From Neonectria sp. B-13 (Eukaryota > Ascomycota > Sordariomycetes > Hypocreales > Nectriaceae), in assembly GCA_002682825.1 (NCBI GenBank), contig NOKP01000021.1:62001-126000 (forward strand): DNA of 64,000 nt, in the 5' to 3' direction. Below are positions 22,256-35,129 of this stretch, one piece after another. Each line of letters opens with the position of its first letter. The stretch's first letter is position 1. Below the pieces are notes generated by a model. It worked only from the letters and a program-made list of their open reading frames with translations, searched no databases and was not told the DNA's origin. Made by a program: the position numbers and the translations under genes.

Positions 22256-24044
22256 CTTGCCATAGATAATGGAGCACGTTTAAGATGAATAATAAGAGTA
22301 GAATAACGGAGGGTATTGCTGAGTTGCATTTACTGCAAAATGTGCAGAGTTCGCTTTTGGGATTGGGTGACCGGGGACTTTCCATAGTAGACTTGTGAGA
22401 GTGATAAAAGGAAGAATCGAGTTATTGGGGTAGACTTTAAATACTCTTCTTAGTATTGAGAGCAGTGAGAAAAAAGAAAAGCAGGATTGGAATGGGATTG
22501 ACGCGCTGTCCCAACCGCGAGACCGGGAGGATCCGGACCCAATTGTCCGAGATACGCGAAACTCATCATGCACTGGAGGCCAATACAATGCAGTCAGTTG
22601 CCGCACCATCCGATTTAAGTGGGCCATCACTCTATAGAGAGCGCCAACAGTCTTGAAACTGAGTTGATCCTTCTCTGGGGCAAGTGAGCCAACACTTCAC
22701 AAACAGAGCCAACATTCTCAAAACTGAGCAGATTCTTCTTTAGGGCAGGTGATCTAACGCACTCAAGGTGCGTATTTGAGGCTGACAGTTGGCGAGATGC
22801 GAAAACTTCGCCAGCACGATCTGGTTTCAAGCCTAGTCAGTCCGTCAGTGCCATCGGTTAGAGAACATCTCAACTCGTCACTGCTAGATATTAGATGTGT
22901 TCCCGTACAGTCAAGACTGCCTGGAGCAGAGTGGATGAGTACAGTGGAACAAGTCTGAGTCATTAGATGAAAGCTCCATTCCTAGGGACAAGGCTCTGCA
23001 TTTTGTCTGTAATAACAGTTGTTGGTACACCATGTATCATGTAGAAGAAATCCCTCGGATCGGCAGAAAGCCACGACCACCCAGCTTGGAAACAGAGAAG
23101 TCCGGGTGACAGAATCTGATGCTCAAATAAAATTGATCAATACACTAACGACTGATCCACTCTGTAATTTACATTATACACACTAGGGCCAGTGTTGGCA
23201 GCCGAGTACATGAGACCCAACGCTTGGGACGGAAATAGCATATGGCAGCGATGAATTATCGGCAAGAAGGAAAGCTAACAACTTCACACATGCATGGATG
23301 CCTGTCATAGGTGGGTTGAAGATTGGTATAATCGCCCTAAAGGCGGCTTTCGCCGTTCCCAACAAACAGCGATCCGCTCCTCTCAAATCAAATGTACCAC
23401 TATGCTTCCTTCTGATCCTTCTTATAGCATTGACTTTTTATTAGCCGCTTTACCCTCGAGCTTGCGCGTCATGGGTTTAACGTCGACATGGTGATAAAGG
23501 CTGGATAAAGAGCTGCCTACCAACTCTGCAGTGTTGTATTCAAGAAGTCGCTTGCACGCAGGGGATAAACTGGAGAAAGAGGCTGCTGAAAGACCAGGCG
23601 TGAACACGAACGTATGCTTTCTCCAGCAGCATCGAGTTTCGTGATTTCTTATACCAGATAGAGACCTGGCGACTTGGGTTGAATTGTTAAAAAATGGTAG
23701 ATACATCATCTACCGTACGGCTTGTCCAGTTCAAACATCTTGGTTTCGTGATCGTATCTCCACAACTGCAACGTTCTTATATTGCCAAAGGCAACGTTTC
23801 GCCCTCTGGTGAGATGGAAAGTGTAACAATTCTCATAAGAGAAGCAACGGTCTGCGTTTTCTAGAATTCACCAGTATCATTCGCCGTTCAGATGTCGACT
23901 GTCCTGTCTTCACTAATTGCAAATCGGGTGCCACTCATTGAGATAGCAGATTTCCGGGTGCTATTAGAAGTGCTATTAGAGATCCGGTAGCTGCACTGAA
24001 GGATGAATGGCGTGCTTGGGTCATGTGGCAACCCAACGGTGCTG
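22256..24044. other. Intergenic, gene-poor stretch with a small tandem duplication
   Basis: About 1.8 kb without a recognisable gene. An imperfect two-copy repeat at 22638-22770 is listed separately. A minus-strand frame at 23422-23709 has no domain signal and may be chance, or part of the neighbouring decayed HET gene. Confidence 0.4.
22638..22770 (+). repeat. Imperfect 67-bp tandem duplication
   Basis: AGAGCGCCAACAGTCTTGAA at 22638 and AGAGCCAACATTCTCAAAAC at 22705 begin two copies. Both continue with ACTGAG, a GAT(C/T)CTTCT stretch and a GGGCA-GTGA stretch. The copies differ by several point changes and a 2-base gap. Confidence 0.5.
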
Positions 24045-24282
24045 GCGGGGTTTTGGCTCATAGGCACGACACGACTCGCTGGCTGACTGGATAGACGTGC
24101 CTGATTTGCTGATATTTGATTTCAGCCGGCAGATAGCCGTATCCTTCCCAGTGCCGCCAACTAAGTCTTGGAAGGTGATCTCTTCGGTTTCTGGTCCGCA
24201 GGTGTGCGAAAGTATGGCATAGGGAGGAATCTTACTGCCGATTAGGTCGTTAGTTAAGCTCAACTCGCCATCACGGGCGCAT
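24045..24282 (-). pseudogene. Truncated HET-domain (heterokaryon incompatibility) gene start
   Basis: The minus strand carries IPPYAILSHTCGPETEEITF and QDLVGGTGKD, the hallmark start of HET-domain proteins, which trigger cell death after fusion of unlike hyphae. In the family the motif is SHTWG, so the Trp is replaced by Cys here. The natural start (ATG at 24282) lies one base out of frame with the motif. After TGKD the similarity is soon lost, with no downstream HET body. This is a broken 5' fragment. Confidence 0.55.
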
Positions 24283-24460
24283 TGTTTCGTATGGAGATTG
24301 TTGAGTAGATGGCAGCGGAAGATCGGAACGAATGATGAACTGGCATGGGTTGTTTCTTGTCATCAGCAACAGTGCTGGTCCATGCAGCGAAATTTATCAA
24401 CGACATACGGCGAAATCTATGAACAGTCTGCAGGGAAATGCATTGACAATAACCAGTTCC

Positions 24461-25758
24461 CTATTTGTCTGGGAACTGATCCACCATCTCCTCCCCAGCA
24501 ATTATCCGATCGGCATTGAGCCTGACACTCCACCTCGTCATTCTCGTCTCAGCCGTGTCCCACCAACCTCCACCTTCCCATTTCGAATCAATATTGCTCG
24601 TATCTCCCTTTGGCCCCCTTGTTCTATGGGGGTTGAAGATAGGAGGCTGAACGGCCAAACAATTGTGATGCCTTCGCCCGTGGACACCAGTACAGAACCA
24701 TCGTATCATGATATCGACTGGCGTAGTAGGATCCTTAAGAGCAATCTCGCGTAGGATTTCCTGAGCTCCTCGCTGGGTAACAGCATAGGCCAAAGAGCAG
24801 AGCCCCTCGTATGCATGGTGGACAACACGAGTGTGATCGGGATATTCATCCCTAAATGTATAGGGCTTTACGTGTGAGAGTAGATACTGCTTAGCAGGGA
24901 CTGTTTCATCGTCTTCCGAGACAACACGCCCGGTAGGTATATCGCCATTTGCAGGGGGTAACTGCATACCGCAGTGGCCTAGCCACAGAAGATCCCACTC
25001 ATCTCCGTACGGAGAATAGGTAACTGGTGTTGTTTTAGGAAGGTCATGGAAATCGAGGCTGGTAATGCTGCCTTGGGAGTTCTTGGCGGGTTGTCGATTC
25101 TGATAAGATGGGTCTGCATATGTATCCTGTCCTTTGAGGGGCTGAGTAAGTGCCTGGCTTGATAGAGCCACATCGTGAAGTTGTCGTCGAAGTCGTACGT
25201 CCCAATCAGCATCATCTTCGATGATTAGAGCAGTCGAGGCATTACTGCGAACGACTCTAGTGATGACATATTAGTAAATATGAAACAAGAGTATTCACAT
25301 GGACCACTCACTCTTGCAATGCATTCATGTGGGCACGCCAGCAACCAAGAGCGCCATCTGATATCTTCTTGTGTACTGATTCCTTGGGAAGAGCCTTGTT
25401 TGGGATGGTAGCGCCTGGAACGCCGTCGATAAACTCGAATGTAATATCACTCAACGCAGTATTAAGAGTGATGGCATCTCGACGGTCAGTTCGTTCGGGC
25501 AGGCCAAGGACGAAGATTTTCTGGAACTAGATCGACGCGTTAACACTGATGGACATGTCGAGGAAACGCGACGCATCTTACCCCGAGAGTCTGGTTGTTG
25601 ATGTCGTTTAGAAGGCCGCGAGCCCTGCCAGACTTGGTAAATCCATGCTGCCAGTTGGAGGGCGAAGCGGCGGGAACGTTGCTGAGGACGAGCCAAAAGA
25701 TGACAATGGTGACGCCGAGGGCACCGGCGACCCGTGTTCGAGACTGTCGAGGAATCAT
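24461..25758 (-). CDS. Glycosyltransferase family 25 protein
   Basis: Three exons (25758-25582, 25526-25312, 25256-24461) give 396 codons. Both introns are GT-AG (GTAAGA...CTAG, GTGAGT...CTAG). The N-terminus is a type II membrane anchor (about residues 9-28, VAGALGVTIVIFWLVL), placing the catalytic part in the Golgi lumen. The GT25 body starts with FVLGLPERTDRRDAI and FEFIDGV. LGCWRAHMNAL, ALIIEDDADWDVRLR (the DxD-like acidic motif that binds the metal-sugar nucleotide) and DEWDLLWLGHCG follow. This is the usual order in fungal GT25 proteins, which probably add a hexose to glycoproteins or cell-wall material; donor and acceptor are unknown. All motifs are intact, in contrast to the relics to its left. 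Confidence 0.85.
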
Positions 25759-26843
25759 GTGCGCGAGTTGATGGATCCGGCAAAATCGTCTGCAGTTGGA
25801 GTCACTTGCTGCAGTGTCGTCCTCGTGGAAAAGGAAAGGAGTGAATTAGACACCCTTAGCTAATCTTGGGCGCGGTTGCTAAGAGGTGGTGGCCTCCTAT
25901 GACGTCTTTGACTACGTACGTGGCGATGACATAATAAGCAGTGAATCATGCATCCAACCAATCAAGTCACTGTGATAGCTAAGTGTTGGTTGATGCTGCT
26001 GGGGAACAAGACCAGTAGAATCTGAAACAACCAAAGACAATTCCCCAAGACTACAGTAGGTGGTCTAAAGGTCGTTAGGTATCGTTTTGCGGCTCCTGCT
26101 CGATCGGCACGTCGAAGGTTTAACTACCTTGATAATAGGAAGCGGAGGGTGTGTAGGAGATCGGGTGTGTAGCTAGGCCGGATTGGGAAGGTGGGGCATG
26201 GATTTGGTGTAGTCCTCGAGGGGGAAGTGGCTTGGTGAGCTAACTAAGTAATCCAAGTTTACTCTGTATGTAAAGTTAACGTTGCAGTCGACTGGATCAC
26301 GGGGTGCAAAAAACACTGGCAGCTGGCGATACGTGTGTACAGCTTGGTACTATTCATAGTTGTGGAAACAGGACCAATAAGACAGCTCGTGCTTTGTTTG
26401 TTCTGATAGTTTCGTCAATGTAACTTTCATTTCAGTGGGATTGTTTAAGAGAACAAGTGACTAGCATTCAGGTCACCGAACCGGTCAATGTTGGTGGACG
26501 TATGCTAGCCACGACCGGATTCGTTTCCAAGGAGATGGAATCTAGAGGCTTGCACACTGTTGTCAAACCTTTGTGGATAGTACGATTGAACATATTGCAT
26601 ATGTAGTCGCGTGCATTAGGTGCTGACTTATTTATTGTTCGTCCTTAAGCTTGGAATTTGCATGGAGCCCGACAAGATAAGGCTAAGGGAACATTTTTTC
26701 AGTAATCAATTAAACTAGTCATTGTATTCAATGATCAAGGGTAAGCTAAAGCCTTCATCTCAAATTAAGCATAATAACAGAACTCCTTTCCCCCAAAATC
26801 CGAACACTACTTCCAGCACATTGCAAGATAAATTGGATATGGC
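25759..26843. other. Intergenic between GT25 and sidD
   Basis: Contains the GT25 promoter side and the 3' flank of sidD. I see no gene or strong repeat. Confidence 0.45.
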
Positions 26844-29800
26844 TCAAAGTAAAGCCTCAGGGCTTGTCACAAATCCTTCGATTGTAACAGCCAACTCCTC
26901 CAGTCTTGCCTCCCAAAATTCTCGTCGGTCTTCATCAGCTTCAATACCTACAAATGTCTTGCCAGACTCCAGGAACGACACCACACGAGGCGGAGTTGGT
27001 AGCTCCGGATGAGGAATGATGTAGTCAACACGGCACTTTGTGTCAGCAAAAGGAAGATCATCAAAGTACTCGCGGTTGAGGTGGTTGACAAAGGACCCAA
27101 AGAAGGTTGTCGGTGCTGGCCATTCGGTGCACTCTTGCAGAATGTCCTGGAACCCGAGCGTGGCTCTCTGGCTGCCCTCAAGGTATTGGCCACGCACATG
27201 ATCCAACAACTGCGTCACCGTCCAGTTGGGCTCGGACTTGACTCTGATCGGCATGTACTGGTAGCATGGCCCCATCATCTCATCAATGCCTGGCATGTCG
27301 ACATCACGACCGGATACAATGCCTCCAAACGTGACATCAGAGATGTTGAGGAACTGACCCATAACCTTGGCCCATCCGGCTGTGAGCAGCATCGCCACTG
27401 TGGTGTCGGGAGACCTTGCAGTGACGTCAATGGCCTTGGTCATGAAAGTAGTCTTGCTGCTAGGATCTCCAGGGGAAATGATCTCTGTCGGAGAGGATCC
27501 TCGGAGCACGTTGCTCCAGTAGGCAATATTTTCGCTCCTTGCATCTTGTGCGTACTGGATATAATTTGTGAAAGGGGCTGATGTCGGTATGTCCAAGCCT
27601 CGGTATCGCATTTCGAGCTGTCGAAGCAGTTCAGGTAATGAGACTCCATCATATTGAGCGTGAGAGATGCGAATCATCAAGGCCTTCTCACCGGTCCCGT
27701 GAATGACGAAAAGATGAAGGAAAGGGACTCCAAAGACAAAAGCAGAATCAATGGCGATATCTGCTTCAGCCAACTCCTTACAGTATGTATCTGTAGGACC
27801 TTCGGTAGTGAATTCGGAGACAGGTAGATCCATCTCCTCCAACACCACCTGGAGCACCTGTTCGTTGTGCTGGACAAAGACTGTTCGCAAGATGGGATGC
27901 TGGGAAACAAGGTCCTTGAAACATCCGACAAGTCTTGACATGTCGATTGACTCATCCAAATAGAGCATGTTGTACTGAACTGAGCTCCTAATCCCAGACA
28001 CAGTTGACTTGACATCCCGTTGTTGAGGATCCGTGGCGGGCATGACGTCGCGGATGTTCCAGCTTGACTCTGCGAGGACAGGTCGGACATTCTCGGACAA
28101 AAAGGTATCGATATCTCCCACCTTCAACAGTGAGAATGGCGAATAAATCTTGATGGGCCGCTCAGGCTCAATAGGACTCTCGACAATTGCACTAGCCATG
28201 CTGCGTAGCTTCATGTTTTGGAACATGTCCGCCACGGACAACCGATAGCCAGCCCGGCGCAGTGCCGACACCATCCTCATGGCGACGATGGAGTCTCCGC
28301 CTAGGCGGAAAAAGTTGTCATCCAGGGACAGTTTGTCCTCTTCAATATCCAAGAACGTAGACCACAAGGAGAGAAGGACCCGTTCTTTGGGCGTCATAGA
28401 GATAGATTTCGCAATGGTAGCGCGGAGGGTTGCGAATGACTTTCGAAGCTCCGTCACTAGTTCGAGTGTGACATGTTCTACAAGGGCAGGAAGAAATTTG
28501 ACATCCACGGGCTCGCCGGAGTCCGTGACTTTGGCAACAGGGATGCATATCGAGGGAATTGCATACGGCGGCAGGGTTTCCAGCATAGCCTTGTTGAGAC
28601 TGATAACAGCAGTGGCGAGCTGAATTGAAATGGCCGAGGATAGCGGGAAGGAGATGTTTGCCATGTCCACGCCAGTTTCAAGCATTTGGTCCTCCTCGAG
28701 CGCAGTCTCCTGGATGAAGGCGACTACCATGGGTGTCTGACTAGTTGATCCCTTTGGAAGGACAAGGTGACTAGCAACTTCGGTGTTTGTGGGTAGCAGG
28801 CGCTGAAGCTCAAGGTCGGTGGCCGTTAGGTTGATGACACGGCCATCAACACTCAGCATGGTCTCCTTTCGACCCACGAACACCAAGCTCAAGTCATCCA
28901 TGTATTTGACGAGGTCGCCTGTGCGATAAAGCTTCCCCTGTCGACCAGGAACACTCCCTGTTCCTCGTTTGAGCCACTCGGGGGCATCCAGGTCTGCCGC
29001 CTCTCCAGCACCTTCCAGGAGAAGTTCTCCAGCAGTTCCAATTGGCATGAGTAGGTTTCCGTTCGCAGGATGCGCAACCCACGGCACGTACCGGATGGCA
29101 GGATACTTGTCTCCGCTTGCGAGGGAGCTTGAGATGTCTGGTAGTGAAAGCGGCGCCGCCTTATTCGCGTCCCATATCTCACTGAGCTCCTCCTCGCTGA
29201 CACACGTAATCCCGCTCAGCGACTGTGTCTGCTCCCCGCGGAGCTGAGACACAGCACATTCGAATTGCGACAGCACTCGCTCCATTTGCCTCTGGCTAAT
29301 GACGCGCGAGTCGAAGCTGGCTACCACCCGGAACCCGTCCTGGCCCAGTGAACAAGCGAGCATCACAGGGTACGAGTTAAAGTGAAGAGCTTCAAGTGCT
29401 GCATCCCCGGTGCGGAACGACGGGAGATCATCATCCGAGCGGCTCGGCGGGTCGGGCTCCTTTGGCTGAATGACGAGACCCATCATGACCTCGCAAGCAA
29501 TTTGAGCATCAGCGCTCAAACGGCGGATGTTCTGAATTCCAAGATGCTCGTGCGCAGTCCTGACGACACCCTGCTCTTGGATTGATTGAAGGAATTCTCG
29601 AACGGAAGCGGTGCGGTCAAAGCGTACGCGAACGGGAATGGTAGCTAGGATCGGGCCCTCAATCTCTTCGACACCCGGAATCGGAAGCGTGCGCCCTGTG
29701 AATGTTTCTCCAAACACCACATCATCACTCATGGCATACTGAGAGGCCACCAATGCCCAGGCTCCTCGGATGACTGTGGCGATAGTAGACTCGGATCTCG

Positions 29801-32800
29801 TGGACTGGTCAATAGGAACGAAACGCTCTGCTAGAGAATCAGGCTCAGGGATAAAAGATCGCGACGGCAGAGAAGGAAACTGGGGACCAGTTGCTCCTTC
29901 AAGCTGCGCGCGCCAGTAGTCCTTAGAAGACTCCCTCTCGGGCTCAGCCAAGTAGCGAATGAAGTGCTTAAACTCGGCCGGTCGCGATACCTGAAGACCG
30001 CCAAACGCGGCTTCCACGTGCTCCACGAGGAGGTCAGTGGACCAGCCGTCATAGATGGCATGATGAGCCGTCCAAACGAAGTAGAGTTTGTCGAGCGCTT
30101 CATCGTGAACAATGGTAAAGCGACACAGCGGCGTGCTAGCCAGCATAGGCTCATTCTTGTCCTCCTCCAAGAAAGCGTCCAGGCTGCTGGTCTTGAGCTG
30201 CCATTGCGTTTGTTGATTAATGACAACTTGCAAGAATCCGTACTGCTTGAACTCGACAATACGAGTGCGCAGAATGGAGCTCTCTTTGAAGACAACATCC
30301 CACGCAGCCTTCAACTTGTCTACCGAGCCCCAGTTTGGGACGTCGGCAACTCTTTGAGCCACATACCCTTCGGTCGATCGGGTATAGAATGCCACATGAA
30401 TCTCTTGCATGGGGGCACAGGGATAGATGTCCTCGATAAGTGCCTCGTCGATGCCACACTGCTCTGCCGCCTCTGCAAATATGGCAGTGCGGTCCCATTC
30501 CGGTTTGAGCAACGAAAAAGCAGGCACCTCCATATCTACCAAGACGTCTTCATCCACAGGTTTCATTGCCTTTGCCATGTCCGAAAGCGTGGGGAAGTTG
30601 AAGATGTCTGCAACAGTAAGGATGAATCCCTTCTCACGCAGCTTGGGCACGAGCTTCATGGCAAGAACGGATTCTCCGCCGAGCATGAAGAAGCTGTGCT
30701 CTGTTCCAACCTGATCTGGTGAGAGACCAAGAAGATTGCACCAGGAATCGCACAAAAGGATCTCCGCCTCCGAGGTGGGCTTGTCGGTGTCCGATCGCGT
30801 TGTGAGTGAGAGGGAGGATTGCAAGGGCACGGTTGCGCCAAGGGCTCGCAACGACTTTCTGTCCGTCTTACCAGATACGAGCATCGGCACTTTGGACACG
30901 CCAATGTACGCGGTTGGAATCATGTAGATTGGAAGCACCTTGGATAGCTCTTCGTTGAGAGACCCAACGCGTTCGCTAACGCGTGGCGAAAGTTCGACGT
31001 GGCGAGCCTCACTGTCGCTGGCATCCTCGGGCTTCGCAGCTTCACGATCGGCAATAAATGCAACAATCATGGACTCCTTGCCCTGAGCCTGTGGTGAGAT
31101 GATCTCGGCGACCACGTCCGTTCCGGGTGGAAGCAGGTTCTTGACATGGTACTCAATTTCGCCCAACTCCACACGCTGCCCACGCAGCTTGATCTGCGTA
31201 TCTTTGCGTCCGACAAAGACGAATCCGCATTCTCCATCCGGATCGTAACGGACCAGATCTCCTGTCTTGTACAGGCGGCCTGTTCGCCCGGGAACACCAC
31301 CACCACCAGCGAGAAGGAACGCCGGGTCATCAATGAATGCCGCCGCAGTCTTCTCCGGGTCGAACAAGTAGCCTTGGCCAACAATGGGGCCTTCGACAAG
31401 CAGCTCGCCGACGGCTCCAACGGGCACAAGCTTGTTGTGATCATCTGGATCAACCAGCCAAATCACTGCTCCCGTGCCCGCTCCGATGCTGACATACGGC
31501 TTGCCCGCTGCGTCGGGATTGACTGTGCACCCAATAGTACACTCAGCAGGGCCGTATCCAACGACAATTCGAGTATATTGGCCCCAAATTGATATATCAC
31601 CTGCGGAGCAAGACTCTCCGCCGAGTCCCAAGCTATGGAGCGAAGGGATAATGTCAGGGTCGAGAATACGCGCCACCGAAGGCGTCATATTTGCCATGTT
31701 GACTCTGAGACGCCGGATCACTCCACTCAGATCGTTCACGCGGTCCTGATCAGCCGGAATACAGAGACAGCCGCCGCGAAGAAGGGTGCATAGCATGCTG
31801 TCAATGCTGACATCAAATGCATATGAGGTAAAGTCGAGCGCGCGTGAGTTGTGGGCATAGCCAATACCTGTGCTCCGGGCGAGTGCGCTGGTAGTGTAGG
31901 TGGTGTGGTTGATCATGACTCCCTTTGGCATACCGGTGCTTCCAGAAGTGAAGATGATGTAGAGGAGAGATTCGGGAGGGACAACGGGGAGCTCCGTGTT
32001 GGGTGTTGTAGAGTCTGCCATCGATAGCAGCGTGTCCGAGTCAACGATCACTAGTTGGGCATCCGGAGCGGTTGCCGCGCCAGATGGGCCATGGATTTGG
32101 GAAGTAATGATGAGAGTCGCTCGAACTTGGGTTACCATCGTTTGGCGTCTTTTCAGGGGAAGGCTAGGATCCAGCAGCACAAACGCTCCTCCGGCCTTCA
32201 TAACGGCCATGATGGCAACAATGGTCCATCTCGATTTCTCAAAACAGAGCGGCACAATTTGGCCTACTTGTAAACCTAGGCTGACGAGATGATGCGCAAG
32301 CAGCGTGGAATGCTGGTCAACTTCTGTATAAGTGAAGTCGCCATCCCACGAGCAGATTGCCGGCGCCTCTGGGTACTGCTGCACTTGCTCGGATATCAGT
32401 TGGTGGATGGGGACCTCGATGGCTGGAGGTACATCCTTATTCCAGGCCCAGATGACTGAGCTGTCCAGGTCGCCCAGCTCTAGAACAGAGCCGATTGACG
32501 AGGTCTTATCGGAGAGGGTCGTGTTGAGGATTTCAACGAGCGACTGGGCGAAGTGGTTTGCCAGAAATTCTGCGCCAACTGGTTCTCGCCAGCAGGGTCG
32601 CAGCCAGAGGCTTCCGTTTGCGATGACGGCTTGGAGCTGGATATTTCCCTGTAAAGAGCGTTTCACTCTCCGTTAGCTGGCCGCAAGTAAACAACTGCGT
32701 ATTGGGGCAGGTGTCTGCTCTTACCCAGCCCATGGAATGGTCGCCCTCTTGGACATGGCTAGACGAGCCGTCGGGAGCGGATTCGTCGTTGAGGAAAAAG

Positions 32801-33156
32801 GTATAGCGGTCCGCAGCGACAGGAAGCTCTGATTCTAGTGTTTGTCGCAGGTAGCCTCGAATTCCCTCGAGCGCTGTCGAGACGGAATCAATCGCCTCCC
32901 ACGGCAGTTTCGCCGTGTTCAACTCAAAGCTGCGACTCGGGGAGGCTCCGATTTCGCTCAAACTCCAGGAATATTGGACATGGTTGCCGCTGTTGTGTCG
33001 ATAAAGAAGAAGGGTCCAAGCTAGTAATAGGGCATCCAGTTCAGGGGTGTCTTCTCGGCGGTTGGTGAGAATTGGTGCGTCAAATCGTAGCGTCTTTGCT
33101 TGTGTCGGCTGGTTTGCTGCCGGGTGCTCGGAGCACATAAGATGCACAGACGTCAT
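26844..33156 (-). CDS. sidD: Extracellular siderophore NRPS (SidD/NPS6 type, fusarinine synthetase)
   Basis: Two exons (33156-32725 and 32648-26844; intron GTAAGA...ACAG of 76 bases) give a protein of 2078 aa, the usual size of SidD/NPS6. The order is A-T-C-dA-T-C. The first A domain (about 230-750) has [34 protein letters not shown] and [13 protein letters not shown]. The first carrier has LGGES with Ser at about 804. The first C domain has HHAIYDG at about 1006-1012. The second A domain is a stub that keeps only late motifs ([15 protein letters not shown], about 1385-1415). The second carrier has LGGDS (Ser about 1597). The last C domain has SHAQYDG (about 1806-1812), with Ser for the first His. 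In this family the enzyme joins three anhydromevalonyl-hydroxyornithine units by ester bonds into fusarinine C. The neighbours SidH, SidF and MirB support this strongly. Iron-repressed control is expected. Confidence 0.93.
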
Positions 33157-33795
33157 GATGGCAATGTTGGGTTTATCGTTTAACGCCCAAGAAAAAGCCG
33201 GGAAAAGGTTTGGTACATAAATATAAATTCAATGGCGAACTAGGATAGATCTCCGCCTGGGGGATCTTTTCTTGTCCAAGCGGCCTTAAGCGATCCGAAA
33301 GGCATCCACCATGTAATTACTAGTCACGCCAGATGACATTCCACCATCGGCCAATTAGTATCCCATAACGGGAGTCTAGCTAAGCGTGCTACGTAGTAGT
33401 AAAGCTTTGACGAATCTGATTACGTATGGGGAGAGATGTCCTCTTTCATCCCAGGCCGTAAGACCAGCAAGAAATTTGAAGTACCGGGTCGGGGGTTCGG
33501 GGGTGGGGGGTGCACTTCCGCAAGTGGGTGGCGTGGGTCTTGTTGGTAAAAATGGCGCATTTGTGCATGAACCCACAGAAAGAATTGCCGCTGTAGGCCA
33601 CGGAGGCGGCTTGAAGCCCGAAGACTCTTGGGCTGGGAGTTGAGATATGGACCGAAGATGCAGGAGTTGCTGTACGAACTACCGAGTACGGAGCTCCGGC
33701 AGGGGACGGGTTTTCAGCTCGGGCTGCAGGCACACTGTTTGGGGTTGTGGCGTCCAGAGCTCGCGCGTTTGTAGGACTCCCAAAGGTTCGGTGCT

Positions 33796-33825
33796 CGTCC
33801 CGTCCCGTCTCGTCTCGTCTCGTCT
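33796..33825 (+). repeat. Pentanucleotide microsatellite (CGTCY)6
   Basis: Two CGTCC units are followed by four CGTCT units without interruption. It lies about 640 bases upstream of the sidD start. Confidence 0.85.
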
Positions 33826-34125
33826 GCCTCACAATGGCAGCCACCTCACTTCCCGCAGTTGGCTTAACGCTAGGAACAGCATCAGATCATCAAGTCCTAT
33901 GCTACCTACCAGACCCATAGACGCTAGGTCCAGGTCGCAGTCGGGGTTCCCTACCTAGACGACGGACGGGATTCAAGGATCAAGGGCTCCAAGCACATGG
34001 CAAGAGGACCGAAATTGACGAGATACCCGAAATGCAGAAGCAGGTCTGCGGGGGCCCGAGACGTTCCTGCACCAGGTTCGTTCCGGTTGCCGACCTCGTC
34101 CACCCTCTGGTCATGATGGACCGAC

Positions 34126-34510
34126 GAACTTCTGTACCTGTCCATAACCCCCACCCTCCCTTCACATGGGGTCTCTCCGTCATGGCACCGCTAACCTGAA
34201 TTTCGGCCATATGCCGATGCATCGTCTTCCATATGCGTGAAAGGCCCTCCTAACGAGCTTCTGTTTTAGTTTGTAACCGCCACCCTCCCATTCTTCAGGG
34301 TCTCGCCATCGTGGGAGCGCTAACTTAGTGTCTGCCCATCTGCCGATGCATCCTTTTCCCTATCCGACAAGTGGACGAGCCATCATCGTGGGCTTCTGTT
34401 CTAGTTCGTACCCCCCACCCTGCGCTCACAAGGATCGAGCCATCATGGCACTGCTGACCTGGAGTCTGGCCATACGGCGATGCATCTGTTTCCGTATCCA
34501 TCCAACCCAT
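34126..34510 (+). repeat. Three degenerate tandem repeats of 129-135 bp
   Basis: Each copy begins near 34126, 34255 and 34390 with G(A/G)(A/G/C)CTTCTGT, then a CACCCT block. A (C/G)CCAT-C/G-TGG block, a GCTAAC or GCTGAC and GCGATGCATC/CCGATGCATC follow, and copies close with a TCCNTAT-like end. About two thirds of the bases agree by eye. The stretch just before (33990-34125) may hold a fourth, more decayed copy. No coding sense is apparent. Confidence 0.65.
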
Positions 34511-35129
34511 ATGCGGGCTTGTCCGAGATCATGGTCGTGGTATGGAGAAACGCCACGCGGGAGAAGCAAAGAAACCCCTTCAGACCCTTCCTAAGTTCCC
34601 CCCTTGACCTCCCCGTCATTGTGGATTATTCCTCTCTTCTCGCCACGCAAGAACTACCTGGTCTGTGCCATCCAGCCCGAGCCCGAGGACAGGGCTTCGG
34701 AATAAGTCTGAGCCCACCTTGGAACTGGAAGTGGAGCTGGCGATGGACTTGGTTGAGGTCATGGATCGTCGTCCATCATATTAGTTGCATGACGGTCATG
34801 CAGCCGATACCGCAGGGCGTCTCTCCACGAAGGCAATCGCCTGAAAAGGCATTAGCTTCACGCGGCCAGGCAAGGGGAAGGAAACAAGTGGACCATATCT
34901 GTCAAGGTAAAATGGGATGAGCTTACCCTGTAGTTTGTGTCTGAAGGGCGAAAATTTGACGGCAGTGGCCCAGGAGCCTGGTAAATTCCATGAAGATGTG
35001 TTGTTCATGACATGGCAACCGTTTATTGACGATCTTGTCCAAATATCCAACATCTCTAGAGGTTGGTGTCGATTCCACCGCCATCACGTTGATCCAAAAC
35101 CGGCGCTTGCAATGGCTTCTCACTAAAAT

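Noticed and set aside
29964..30722. A 252-residue plus-strand frame inside sidD
   Set aside because: Antisense to the first condensation/carrier region of the NRPS, with no motifs of its own.
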